This document shows, in pieces, positions 35,976-48,560 of a stretch of 64,000 nucleotides of DNA. Every line of letters begins with the position of its first letter. The stretch's first letter is position 1. A program made the translations under genes and the position numbers. Below the pieces are notes generated by a model. It saw only the letters and a program-made list of their open reading frames with translations, had not been told where the DNA came from and searched no databases. This DNA is from Pyrocephalus nanus (taxonomy: Eukaryota > Chordata > Aves > Passeriformes > Tyrannidae), in the NCBI GenBank assembly GCA_038380795.1, contig CM076268.1, positions 13,954,001 through 14,018,000 of the forward strand, written 5' to 3'.

Positions 35976-37939
35976 CATTATAACAACACACAAGACTGAT
36001 GTTTCTAGAAATCTCTGTCCAGCATTTCTTCTGCTGTGAGAAATCAGGCAGCCCTGAGCCAACCCACTTGAAAGGTCAAGAATAGCTCAAATCAGAGTTA
36101 AATCAAGTTATTTCCATCACCAGGGCTCAGCACAGGGAGCCAGAGCTCATCTTCCTTTTGGGGTTGGAAGACCAGACAGTGACACCGAGAGGTATCAGCC
36201 TGTAACAAGGAAAAACTTTAGAAGCTTCCTGTGGTCTAGCTGAGCTGTTTCATCCATGAGGCTATACCCGAGGACTCCTCCTAGCCCACCGGTGCAGCAG
36301 GCAGTCCAGGTCTGGCTGCCAGACTGGAAGATACCAGATTTCTCCAGGGTCACTTAAACAAGGGCCCCAAACCCACAGAAGGCAGATCTTAAACATTCAT
36401 TCTGCAGGGAAGTAAAAGCAGATTACATGTCCTCTCTTGCTTCTGTTTGGAGCACTAGGGCCAAAAGAGCTTTTAAAATTGTTTTCTCCCTATTAGCCCA
36501 CAACCTTTGAAGAAATGGGAAATGCATGAAATGCTGACATCATCTGGAAGATGATGAGGGAATGAAGGAATGGATGAAGCAATGGCATTAACCATGTGAG
36601 GAAAACATGATTCAGTTCTAGTTTTGTATCATTATAGCCGGATGTGTGCAAAGTTGCATAGGCACTCCTATTTCACAGCAAGTCTCATCAATTAAACCTG
36701 TTCCTAATCAACAAGCAGCTCTTAAGATATTTGTACAATGGGAGGATGGTTTACACTGACTGCTACATCTAATTAAAAGTCAAATTAATGTAATTTCCCC
36801 TTCAGAAATCAAGCCCTAATCAGACTATACTGAAGTGACAATGAGACTACTGAAATCTATCCAACTGCAAAGACAGGGAATGCTTTGGAAAGACACTGAA
36901 TCTCTTTCCACACATTTCTTCAGCTGCAATGCAAAGGTCCAAAAGCTCACATCCAAACTATTCATTCTATCAAAGCATCCCAGTCCTCAAATGACATCCC
37001 TGAGGCTTCAAAGGAAAAGATATAAAAAGTGTTAGAAAACTTCCTAACTTCCTTCCTTTAGCCCCTCAAAGGCACCACAACAGGCCATAAAACCCAGTTG
37101 ATAAAACAATCTGCACATCACCTTCCACCACAATGTGGCTGCAGTATCGCAGCCTTTGAAAGCTTCTTTGTAAAGGGAATGGGAGAAGAAAGCAGATTTT
37201 TCTTTGGGATTAGCAAGAAAGAGCAGCACTGAGGCAAAGCCAGAGAAGCGAAGCAGTGCATAAGCAAAGCAGGTCAAAGGAGTGAGAACAAGATTTCTAA
37301 GCATAAAGGAGCCCAGAAAATGGCATGGGGAAGCTTCTGCTCACTCACTTAATGGGAGCACACAGAGATGAAAAGGCGGCTGGAAAGGAAAACGACTCCT
37401 GCGTGTCATTCCCCACCCAAGAAGGGTTTGCTTTAATGCAATCACAAAGATAGTCATAAGAAAACCAGGTAGAATCTGGAAAGAATTATTTGCAAACAGA
37501 TCCTGTTCAGGAAGACCTGATGGGACAAGCATGAGTTTGGAAACCATACTGGAAACCAGTAGTTCACTATCAGCCCTGCTCATTTGGCACAGCCCACAAA
37601 GAGAACTGCAGCAACTTCTCTCTGCCCCCTCCACAAAAATCATGCAAACCTAAGTAGTTAAACACAAAGCATTGGGTAGCAGGGCATTATCCAACATCAG
37701 AACAGCTACAGAAGCCAAGGTAAAGACTACGAAGCTTCACAAAAAGGAAGCAAAGTACATGGTTTGAAGAAGCTATGGGGAGGACAGGTCAAATTAGGAC
37801 CTTTCTGATGAGTTATCTGAGCAATTAATAAAGCCATCAGTTACTGTGCACCTAGAGAAAAAGAGAGCAAGGAGGCCGGGAGGCCAGCTGGGTTTGCTGA
37901 AGACAAATCATAACATATCAGGTTGATTTCCTGCTGTGT

Positions 37940-38235
37940 TGAGGGAATGGCTTAATGGAATGCAGGGGATTTTCTGTAGCTGTGAGTAAAGAACATTTAA
38001 TAGGGTCCCAATTCTCAGGGCATCTAAAGATGTGGATTAAACAGATTCACAACTGGGTCAAATCAGCACATTTATACAGTAATTATTCAGGCTTTAATAT
38101 GCTCTTGAGGAGAGGGTCCCAGGGGTACCTGGACGGGCAATTTTCAGAAGGGAGTTGACAGGCTGGTTATGCTAAACCGATTCTTAAATGATACAAAATT
38201 GGGATTTCAAGAAAAAAAAATCAGTCTAGGAAGAA
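37940..38235 (+). mobile_element. Ancient CR1 reverse-transcriptase region fragment
   Basis: TTTAATAGGGTCCCA, AGGGTCCCAGGGGTAC and AAATGATACAAAATTGGG lie in the order expected of the CR1 reverse-transcriptase region. There they correspond to the familiar TTTGATAGGGTCCCA, GGTCCCCCAGGGGTCTG and GATGATACAAAATT blocks. Indels and stops break the frame throughout. The fragment may continue weakly to about 38560. It is an inert relic in the ARMH3 intron. Confidence 0.5.
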
Positions 38236-39614
38236 AATAATTTTAGCTGAAGTGTTTTGTGGCTGTGATGATCATAGGACTGAGAATGTCATTTTAATCA
38301 ATTGGCATGATCAGCCTGAGCTTCTGCCAGGCCAAGTGGAAAGTGGGGCATGCAGGAAGCAGAGCAGTCATGTGGCCAAGAGGCTGGGGAAGGAGATGCT
38401 GGCTGAGGATGGGAGCCCTTGGGACAGAACAGATGACAACAGAAACAGGAATGTGCCTTATTTCCACGGTACAGTAATAGAGGAAGTCTGTGTCACAAGA
38501 AGGGTCTGGCCAAATTTCTTTGCATGTGTTCCAGAAAAGGTATTAAACAGCGAGCCAGAGAGATAAAAACAGGCACAAAAGAACACAGAAGAATGGCATG
38601 GAAGTGATAGCAAGTGGTTTTGCCCACCCAATGTCTGGAATGACTCCAAAAGCATCCCATAAAAGGAAACAAAACCAATTCAGGTGCTTGCTCCAGAGCA
38701 GAGTAGACAGAGGAATGCACAACATTCCCAAATTAATCCAGGCTTGTGATAGAGTGGGCAGGCATCAATACTGATGCCTCATCAATAGGCAAGGACAGAG
38801 CTGGGAAAGAGAATCAGCTCTCAAACTGGTGGAGAAAGCTGCCACAGTTAGAGATCTCTCCCTTCGCTGAAGCTGTAATGACTCCAGAGTGAGGAAAAAC
38901 AGGCTTCCCTCAGATACCAGACATTACAAAAACTCTGCCTCCCTGCTGATGTGGCTCGTGGACAAGAAAAGTTGCATCAGGGCTCTCCAGAGCAGGGGAA
39001 GCAAGCCAGCTTGCTGAAGAATATAACTACAAACCCAAATTATTTGGACACAGTTTTGTCTTCGCTCTATTAGTTTTGTGGGATTTCCTGTCATCAGTAT
39101 TGTCCTCTTGCAGAAGGAGACATTTCTGGAAATGTCTTCACTTTCTTTGCTTGGGAACCCTATTTTGTGAGTGATGGAGGAAAGCAACAAGCAGGAACAT
39201 GTTTCACCAGCATCACACACTCAGCTCAGTCCCACACTTTGTGCTCCCCTTAACAACAGCAAAAAAGCGAACTTGCTCTGTGCGATAAACCCAAAGTGGG
39301 AGCAGTCAGCTTCTCCCCATGCAAATTTACCAGTACAAAACACAGAGGAAAAAAGGCAAAAGGGACAGACACTGACCAACCAGTGCTGGCCTAAGCAGTC
39401 TGGAGGTTCCTCTTCAGCCACACAGAGAGCTCCAGGAAGCTCTCAGATCTGTCAAGATACGCAGTGTCTGTCCAGATCCTACTCCTACGCTGTCTTTAGA
39501 GGCAGCCCAATAGAGTGACAGGGCTGCTCAGCTATATCCCCAATGCCACTGCCCAGGCCATAAGCAAAGGGTCTGAGAGAGGGTTGTTGATTCTGCAGAG
39601 TGAAGTCAGCTTAC

Positions 39615-39731
39615 CAGCTCTTTGAAGAAGGCAGCCTCTTTATGCTGCTCCGAGTAGCGCTCATACTGGTCCAGTCCGTCCTGCAGTTTCAGGGTCAGCG
39701 TGTCATAGTTGGACCGCACCACTTCCAAAAC
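39615..39731 (-). CDS. ARMH3: ARMH3 penultimate coding exon (39 residues)
   Basis: Flanked by TTTGGCAG and GTAAGC, the exon is 117 bases, exactly 39 codons, phase 0 at both ends. It reads [17 protein letters not shown], then [15 protein letters not shown], then AAFFKEL, which I recognise as the C-terminal DUF1741 part of ARMH3. From memory, only one residue differs from human (Ser for Ala after VVR). Joining it to 33747-33655 gives the continuous ARMH3 C-terminus. The high identity suggests strong constraint on this helical region, part of a Golgi protein linked to PI4KB and GBF1. The next exon upstream, expected to end with SEEQ, was not found in the window. Confidence 0.95.
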
Positions 39732-41249
39732 CTGCCAAAGACAGCCAAATGCAGCAGAAGAGTCAACATCCACAGATACCTCACCACAGGAGGAGCAAGG
39801 CTGAGACAGATCACATCTCTGGCACCTATGCTGTTTTTGCACCATAGGTGGCTTTAACAGCCAATATTTGTCTTGTAACTGACAACACAGAGATGAGCAC
39901 TAAATGTTTCCTAATGACAGTAAGGAAGACTCCCCAAATTTATGGAATTTCTTCATTCATGAGAATAGTGGATGGAGCCTGTATGTATGACAGCAGCAGC
40001 TTTCTGTCACCAGAAGTAGACATGATCTCAATAAATTATGCAGCTAATTACCATGTTTGCACCCCAATACCACACAGTAGGCACTATACACACACAGATT
40101 CCCCTGACCCCACGGTCCTTCCAGGGCTAGTTTTGCCAGCACACCTCCCACCTGGCTTGGGAATCACCATTCACCACCTACTAAACCACCAGCTTCTACA
40201 GCTGCTCAGGTCAGCTTCCATACAGAACACTGCACTTCTCTCCTGATAGGAACAAGCTTCTGACAGGCACTAAAAGAAGACCAACCCTGGTGCAGACTCT
40301 GGTTTTAGAAAGAAATGAAGACAGAAGTCCAGGACTTCCTGCCCAGGAGATACTTCACTATCTGCCTTCACTGCAACAAAAGCACTACAGCTTTTATTAC
40401 TGCCCTACTCTGCTCCCAGCACTAGGCTATACTTGCAAATTCATAACTACACATCTCTGTCCCATTGAACTATTCATTTTCCTAGCTAGGGAACACCAAG
40501 AGGGACTCCCACGATGAATTTTAGCTTCAAAGCATTGCATGGACTAACATATTCCTCAAAGCATTTGTGAGATGGTTAGTAACAATAATGTTCCTAGAAG
40601 GAACCACAGAGCTCAGCACTCCTGGGCAAACATGCTTGAAACAATTTTCTTAAAGACATGAACTTCCTTCTAGGCTGTTACTATTTGCTCTGAGAGCTAA
40701 ACAGAGTATCAGCATCTGAGGCTTGCACTACAGTAGCCCCTGCTGATGACAAGGCTCAGCCAGGAGGACACATAGTATAAGGTGCAAAGGAAAAGGACTC
40801 TGCTCCAAGGCACCACAACTCAGAAAAGATCCTAAGAAGAGCATTGCAGAGGATTTAAGACAACAGTGACCAGAACAATGAAGAGCCCTTGTACTTCTCC
40901 TTTTTCCTCACAATAATGTAAGCACTACCCTCAACGCTCCCTTTAGGCAGCTGGCAGCTCCTGTCCCTTTACAGGACTGAATCCTGTCCTTACATCCTTT
41001 ATGCCAGGAAATTTGGACTTGCTTAGGGTTCCTTCAAAAGCTTGTTTCCTCCAAACTCTGCATGTGGCAGTGGTCCACAGAGACACACAAACTAGAGCCT
41101 GAGGTGGCAGAAGCCACAGGACATCACCTAATCAAGGACTAGGGGCAAAGAAAGGGTCCCAAAAGCGGTTCCCAGGTGAGATGGCCATACAGGTCACTTT
41201 TCAGCTCAGCTGTCCTTCTGCACTGCAGAGGCAAACTAGGGGTAGGAAT

Positions 41250-41321
41250 AAACATTTGGACTCAATCTCAGAGGTCTTTTCCAACCTAATTGATTTTAAT
41301 TCTGATTCTAATTCTGTAATG
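41250..41321 (+). mobile_element. CR1 retrotransposon 3' tail
   Basis: TTTGGACTCAATCTCAGAGG, then TCTTTTCCAACCTAATTGAT, then a terminal run of ATTCTG-like short repeats ending ATTCTGTAATG. This is the classic 3' end of avian CR1 (ggactNgatgatct-aggtcttttccaacct-attct repeats). The rest of the element is truncated, as usual for CR1. Confidence 0.8.
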
Positions 41322-44300
41322 TTACTTAAGAACAGCCTGCCAGTGTCCTGCTGTTGTGAAAGCACACAGCCTCCTCTCCAGGACTCATTTCCTAAAGCTT
41401 TTTGTCAGCTCCACTGCCAGAGAGAAAGAACCCTCTGCAGTGACAGCAATCTCCAAATTCAGCCTGCCCTTCTTGTCCCTTTGTGCCAAAGCTGCAAGAA
41501 GTATCACAGAGCCAAGTGCAGTGATGAAAGACAAGCCACCAGGGCACAGGAATAACTATCCACTAGGGATAGATCACAGTAGTATAATGCACCTTCTTCT
41601 GAGCAATAAAGAATTCAGCATCCTGCTCCTGTCAACTGGAGGAAGCCAAACTGACCAAGATTAATGAGCTGCAGGGGAGAAACCTTGTTTGAAAAGTGAG
41701 GAATCGAACAGGCTTCTCCAGCAGTAACTCAGGGTGAAGGCATTTTACTCAGGGCTATCCCACTCCCCAGGAACCTTCCCCTGGGCTCCTCTTCACTCTC
41801 CTTGTATCCCCTTATGCAGAGCCATGCACAGTGCCATAGAGGTGTGCCCAGACAATGGATGGACATGTTTCTCCACAAAGATTCCTCCTTGTTAGCTCTG
41901 AGTAGAGATCTTTTCAGATATTCAGAGGTATCCTCAATCCATGGTAAAGAGAAGCAAACTCTGAGGGCACCAGTAAGCTCTATAACCAGTATCCTTCAAA
42001 TCAACCCTCCTGCATCCCCTTTGAAAGACAGCTAAGAACTCAGTTTGATACCTTAAGAGGAGGACAGGAAAAGAACAAGAGGCCCCAAAGTCTTTACTGT
42101 GTTACCCACTACTTATCATAGTCTCTGCAATGAATTTGAGATCAGCATATCCCTTTAGCTACATATTTCACTGGCTTCCACTCCTTAACTCCTTTAATTA
42201 TGAAATAGAACTTAAAAAGAAAGAGTAAGTTAAAAATAAACAGCTTCTCCCCACTGCCTGATAATTTCCCTTTCTTGCTGTTGCTGAGAAAAAAAATGCT
42301 ACGTGGGATCTGAGATAAACCCACTCACAGATAATTTCACTTCATACCTGGTAATGGATAGAAACTGTTACTGAGATTAGGACCTGCCATCCTTGAGACG
42401 ATTTAATCTGTTCTTTAAGATGCAGCTGCTAGACAGAGGACAGGTTAAAGAGCAGCAGAAGATATTAAGAGCATCTAACATGAAGGTCTAAGAGGCATCA
42501 GCTTTCTACACAGATGACAAGGAACTCAAATTCCCTGTGTAACAGAAGACTGTGTGTTAGCATCCTTCACCCTCCTTACATGCTGATTTGACTTTTGCTC
42601 AGGAAAACTACTGCAGGAAGAACAGCACTTTTCGTTAAACACACGAGATCTTTATCTGCACCCTTCCATCAAATAAAAAGAACTAGAGGAATTTAATTTT
42701 GGGATTAAAGCATTTCTCCTTCAAGGTCTTTTCCAAGCTGTTCTTCCTAGAAGTCTCAAAACTAGAAAACATGAATTCCAAGGTAGTGAAGAATGAATGA
42801 CTTGAAAGAAGGGACTTTTAGTTGGACTCTTCCAAACAGATTTTAAATAGTCATTCAGATTTTTACAATCTCACGGGCATCTGGAAAAACATCAGTTCTA
42901 GTGTCAGGCAAGGACAGAGGAATTTGGACTGTAGATTATTTCAAAGGAGCTTGATGTGCCACTCCTCAGATTGCAAGGGTGAACATGCAGGGCAAGCTAC
43001 TTTTTTTTAAAATGTTTTACTGGATCTTTACATAGGAAAAAAACCACCCTAATGGAGTCACAATCTGAAATTCTTTTTGTTGGTTACCTTAGGGGGACTG
43101 GAGTCCTAAAAAAGCAATATGACGAAGTGAGCAACTCAGACAGTCAATACAAGAAGAGTGAAGGCTGCTGAATTCCCTTCCTGCAGTTACCTGTGTCAGC
43201 CCCAGAGGCTACATTTGCTCATTTACTCCAATGCAACCAACCTGAAGTCAGTGGAGCTGCACCATTGTAATTCAAAGATAATTTGCCATCAAATTAACCC
43301 CCTGCCCCATCACTCACTCATTGACTGCTTTCCTGAAATTCCAGGGAAACATTAGCAATTCAGGTCCCTGCGTTTGTGTCCCCAAACCAACCTTTCGGGA
43401 GCTGCTCTCTGAGCAAGCGCTTTCTGTGGCACTCAGATTTCAGCTTCCTCCTGCAGCTACAACTGCCCATGGCCCCTAACTCTCCTTCCCCAGTAACATC
43501 CACAACTTGTGAGCAGAGGCATCCCTTGAGTAACACAGCAGGAGGGCTGGCTTCTGACAGAAGAGCTGATGTGGGGCTCAGCTCTCCACAGCATCCCACC
43601 CATGCCCTGCCATGACACTGCACCCAGAGAAACAAGATTATTTTGCAGAGTTTTTGCCTCCTGACTTTGCTCCATCCACCAGCTTATTGTTACCTTGCAA
43701 ACTAGATGGACAACCTCCATTGTTTGGGTCAGTGGACTCTTGAGGATATGCTCTTAAACCAGTTCTCCCAGAACCAATTGTCCCTGCCTTGCAATTTTCA
43801 GCATTGAAAACAGACCATGATTTTTCTGTACCACTCACTACACACACGCTCCTTCCTTACTGCACCAGAGCTGTCCTCTCTGACTGACCCTCAGAAAGAG
43901 CCAACATACTACACTCTCCTAGGAGAGACCAGTCTCCTGCCCCTATCCCACCCAGCACACAGTCACTCTTCGCAGCAAGGCCAGAGAGGAAGCTGAACTG
44001 GCAATGAAATCTAACAGGCAACATGCAGCACTAGAGCCCATCTATCTGGAAGACACCATTTGCTTCACTGCTTAGTAACTTTTTAACCTGCAGAATCTTT
44101 CATCATCTGCAACTGCAGCCTTTACTGGAACATAAAATTAGAAAGCACCAGCAATTCACAGCAGCCAGCAAAGGACCCGGTGGTGGGTAGATTCTGGGAA
44201 GAATGGACAGGTAATGACAGAAAAATAAAAGGAAAAACAGAAGCTAGAAGAAATCAAGGTCTCTACACTGTCTTTTTAATCAGCACAGGAAAGGACAAGA

Positions 44301-44994
44301 ATGCAATCAGTCAGCATCACCAGTACCTCGCTAAAGCCTCTCCATGCCCGTAAGACAGTAATTAGATACCACGACACCAGAGCAGTTGGAACAGCACTGA
44401 TTGAATGATCTCACATCAAGTAAAAGGCAAAAAACCACCTCAAACCTCCCAGGTTAAAATGCACTTGCCCCACACACCAATTCCATGCTGCTCACATGGC
44501 TAGGATGGGAGGATGCCCTCCAGATTAAGCCTAGCAAGCCCTCACAGGATGAAAAAGTCAGGTATTCTGTTCCAGCTGTCCCACGCCAGAGGATGGAGCA
44601 GTCAGTCTATGGGGCATGTAATGCCAACCTCCCATCAGTGCTACTGCACAGACACGGCACAGGGGCAGAGGGCAGCCAAGGACAGACAAACAATCCTCCC
44701 TGCAGAGGTGTTGGAGTGCCTCTCACTGCCTGTGTATCACACTCAGAGGGAATTCTGGCAGTTCCACCTCCCAAGCCCAGGCAAAGCCCAAAAACACCAC
44801 AATCAAAATCAGCTGTCTGTCCCCTGAACTCAGACAGTAAAGGTTGTAGGACATTACAGTTTTCCCATTTCAGTAGAATGCCCAATGTACATTTTACACT
44901 GCAGTCCTCAAACTGGCTTGTTTATTCCAGGTTTAGTGCAAATCTTCCCCTTTTTCCCCCTCACTGATCTCCACAATTCCTAGTCCCTGAGCAT

Positions 44995-45170
44995 TTCTCC
45001 TCATGAATTCAACTGACGAGCAACATTTCTCATCGTAATGAAAAGGCTGCCGACACCTGGACTACGAAGAGGCTATTGCCTCTCCATAATAAAGTGTCAG
45101 GTAATTGACATCAATTTTCCAGTAGTATCTTCTAATTAATAGGGAAAATGATTTTTTTTTTTCCAAGTGC
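44995..45170. promoter_or_regulatory. Candidate conserved non-coding element in ARMH3 intron
   Basis: Contains CAACTGACGAGCAACATT, CATCGTAATGAAAAG, GCTGCCGACACCTGG, CAGGTAATTGACATC and TTCTAATTAATAGGG. Retained CpGs and clustered homeodomain cores set it apart from its flanks, and an E-box CACCTG is included. The nearby FGF8-LDB1-PITX3 neighbourhood known at this locus in other vertebrates makes a distant developmental target possible; this is inference. Confidence 0.3.
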
Positions 45171-46701
45171 CATCACACTTCTCACAGAGCAACTTTAAAG
45201 TTGCTGATGCAGGCTGGAGTCTTTGCTGAAATTAATCCCCAGAAGCACCACAGACAAAGAACATAACTAAATAATTAGAAGTTAAATAAAAACACACACA
45301 GCTGCCACATTTCCCAAAAGACTCTGCCCAAACCCTGACTGCATACATCTCCTTCTCCCTTTTCTCTTCATAGTCTGCAGGAGCCAAGCTCAGAGACACT
45401 AAGGCTGCCAGTGACACACATGTGCTGGAAGCAGCTGCCATGCACAGTGGCTTCCAGGAAAGCACCCACACCAGGACTAGCAGCAGCACAGAGCTTTTGT
45501 CTGACCCAACACTACCTTACCTTTGCAGCTGTTCTGGAGCTAATGCAGGACTGATGCTTTAACACCATTCCTCACCCCATGGAGATCAAGCCATGACTAT
45601 TAATTCCATGTTCACGAATGCTAAGAGGAAGAGGAGGAGGATGTCGCTAGGATAGTTTAACAGCTCAGATTCCCAAGACATGCTTCATATACTGCATGTA
45701 TCTAGGGGTCCAGAGGATGTGAAGTGGGTCTGGTGGGAAAGACAAAGATCTGGGCTGGAGATGCAGATGTAGTCAGGTCACATATGTGTCTTTCAAGACA
45801 TGCAGCACATTGTCATTCTTGTTCTGGTGCCCCAGATCTGCATCCAGCAGCTTGTACTACATGCAGTAAAGGACCTATGGCTCTCTCTTACTGTCAGATT
45901 AGAGCGTGAGGCTGCTCAGACAGCCCCCACCATCTCACACATCTGTCACTGCCAGAGTAGGAAGCATCATCTTGCCTGCCCTGAGTACAGGAAGGTTTTT
46001 TTCCATTAGAAAAAGTTCAGCCAGTCCAAAGGATTAAGTGAAAGTAAACAAGGGAAAATTTCTCCAGTGATGAAGGATGCACCAGCACTGCTGGGCAGCA
46101 AGACACAAATCTGTGCAGGTCACCAGGGGAAGAATGGTCTGCAGAGGTGGGCACAGCTCCTCACAAGCCCCAGGGTGGCACTGGGCCGTAAGTACATGCT
46201 CCAGTCCTGACCATGGAGAACTAAAAGCTGATGAGATTCATGGGAGTCTTGTTCAGTGCCTAGAGCTGGAGACATGAACAAGGCTGAGCAGCATATAGAA
46301 AAGACAAGTTAGCCGGGAGATAGGGAGAAGAGGTGCCCCACCTTGCTTTCCACTGCTAAGGCTGGTGCAGGGACCCCTTGCATACAGTTCCCACCAGCTT
46401 TACTCTGACACTTGCTAGTTTGTGTTTGCCAGTCTCTCTCTGCTCAACTTACTGCGCATTAGTCAGGACTGGAAGTGAACAGTCTTTGCCCATTAGTTCG
46501 TCCTTTGTCCCTGCCAGTCACTCCTGGCAGTCCTGCTGTGCTCAGTGAATTACTCTGTGCCTAGCCAAACATGAGGTAAGTCTAACTCTCCATGTCCCAA
46601 ATCCTTCCTGAGGACCGCTTTTATACATTTGCACTTCAGTGGTATTGAAATCCAGGCCTTGCCAGTTCTCTACACAAGGCAAAAGGTTTTGATCGTACAT
46701 A

Positions 46702-46725
46702 AAAGATTATCATTATTATTATTTT
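46702..46725. repeat. (ATT)n trinucleotide microsatellite
   Basis: ATTATCATTATTATTATTTTA is a short imperfect (ATT)n tract within the ARMH3 intron. Confidence 0.75.
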
Positions 46726-48274
46726 ACTTAGCAACATCAAGGAAGGACATTTCACACCCCCTTTTCCTCACCTCAGCATAGAGCCATTCCGTCAGGCTCA
46801 GATGATATACAGCAGCTCAGATGTTTGTTCAATGATCTCACAGGGATCTGTGATCTTTAAAGGAACAAGCCTACAAAGGCGACAGTTTCTATCCATGGAG
46901 TGGGAGGGTTTGGTTACAGTCTTTCTACTCTGCCCACAGGTGCCTCTTCTAAAGATAAATAATTTATGAGCTCATGCAGAAAATGACTGTTGTTCTCTGA
47001 ACTCTGCTAGCAGAGATCGCGTCCTGTTTTGAGACAAGAGTTATCTGCTCCAGAAATGTTTTAAACCCATAATCCATTAAAAGCCTCAGGTGTTTGATGA
47101 TGTTGGGAAAAGACTCATTAATCCAACCAGTCTAGAACTCACACAGCTTTCAGGAACATCCCAAAGTCAAAAGTGCTATCCAGCTCCACCAAGAAGCTGT
47201 AAATGCTTAAAAACAGTGCCCATTCCAAGCTCTCTTTGGACTGGCATTTGCAAGAATCAACAGTTACTTCAAGAAACAGAAAGGCTGCAAACAAGGACAA
47301 AGGCAAAAACAAGAGAGACTTACGGTCTCTCTGTGCACAGGTTTCAGGGGACTTGATTTGCAAGAGATACAGACAAACAGAAGAGATGAATGTGGCTGAT
47401 AACCCTGGACAACCCTGTAGCCATCACTAGGGCTAGGGAGTCTTGTGCGATGACACCCTCTGAGTTCCAGCATTCAGGCAGCTGAAAGCCTGTGCAGCCA
47501 CCTCACCAGAGCACTTATGCCATGAACACTTTTGCTACATAGTAATTACGAGAAGTCATATCTACAGACACATGACAGCTCCCACACATGTTAAATGCAC
47601 TATGCTCAACCCATTCGGGTTTTTGAGCATAAGGAGCAAAAATGCATGTAGCCCCACACTGCTTTTTCTCAAGACTGATCCACTTTCCCGGTTTCAAAGA
47701 TGGTCAATGGTTTTATACTGATCTACATATCCCACTTGGCACAAAGAACCTGGCACTCACTGTGGGACCCTGGGCACCCTTTCCCAGACTGCAGGTACAG
47801 GCTTTCCAGAGGAAATACAGGGGGCAATTCTGCATCCATTCAAGTAGGAAAACAAGTTCAGTGGGTTTCTGCCAAGGGAACAAACATCCATGTACTGCAC
47901 AACACTGGCACTTTCAAAACCCAGGCAGGGAAAAAGAAGTCAAAGATCCTGAAAGAAATTATCTTTAAAATTATCAATTAATAAATTAAGCAGCCTCCAG
48001 AGCAGATATTTAGATCTGGAAGGGTAGATATGCCAGAAACTAAATGAGGCCCACTAAGCTTGCCTGATTTTAGAAATTTTGTGAGGAAGGCAGGCAGCAA
48101 AAGGAAGGCCAGGATGATGGCAGAAGCATAAAACCCTGAGATAGATAGATTTGCTATTTTGGAGTTACAGCCCATTTTGGAATTGTGAACCCTTATCTCC
48201 AGCTGGTGGCATTTATGAAAACATTTCTCACCGCTAGGTACGTAAGAGCACTTGCAATTCTGCCAAGGCTTGAA

Positions 48275-48560
48275 ATGCACTGCAGATAGCTACGGACCGG
48301 ACCGTTAATTTTTTTATTTCCCCGTTGTGCTTACAATTAACTTAAGTGCTGAAATGTGATGGGCTGTTACAGGAGAAGCTTTTTATCTACCAGCTGCATT
48401 CTAGCAGAGCAGTAAATCAACCACTGTCACCAAAGCATCAGACAAGAGGACGAGAGCATCCTTATGCACACTGTTATCACTCATATTACCCGTTCAGCCT
48501 AAGTGGCTAAACCAGCATTCAGCAAATGAATGCTGTGATTTGTGTGCAACCTTTGGTGCA
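48275..48560. promoter_or_regulatory. Candidate conserved non-coding element in ARMH3 intron
   Basis: Contains CTACGGACCGGACCGTTAAT, TTCCCCGTTGTGC, TTACAATTAACTTAAGTG, a CAGCTG E-box next to TTTTTATC, and TATTACCCGTTCAGCC. The CpG-containing words inside AT-rich intron are unusual for neutral avian intron. A small palindrome, CGGACCGGACCG, lies near 48292-48303. Function is unknown. Confidence 0.3.

Larger units (their letters stand above)
33748..39614 (-). other. ARMH3: ARMH3 last intron
   Basis: About 5.9 kb between the two recognised exons, bounded by a GTAAG donor (plus 39614-39610) and a CAG acceptor (plus 33750-33748). It is AT-rich, with an (AT)n microsatellite near 34737-34770 and two old CR1-like remnants listed separately. 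I saw no additional exon that would keep the ARMH3 frame, and none is needed because both flanking ends are phase 0. Confidence 0.85.

Noticed and set aside
38252..38566. 104-codon plus-strand frame following the CR1 fragment
   Set aside because: It does not align convincingly to CR1 proteins or any other family I know; left as possible decayed element sequence.
45820..45895. Plus-strand peptide ICIQQLVLHAV resembling an ARMH3 helix
   Set aside because: ARMH3 is on the minus strand, and the resemblance is superficial without splice sites.
46750..46830. Possible minus-strand exon ending at a GTGAGG donor (SLTEWLYAE frame)
   Set aside because: The frame meets a stop shortly upstream with no acceptor and does not match ARMH3.
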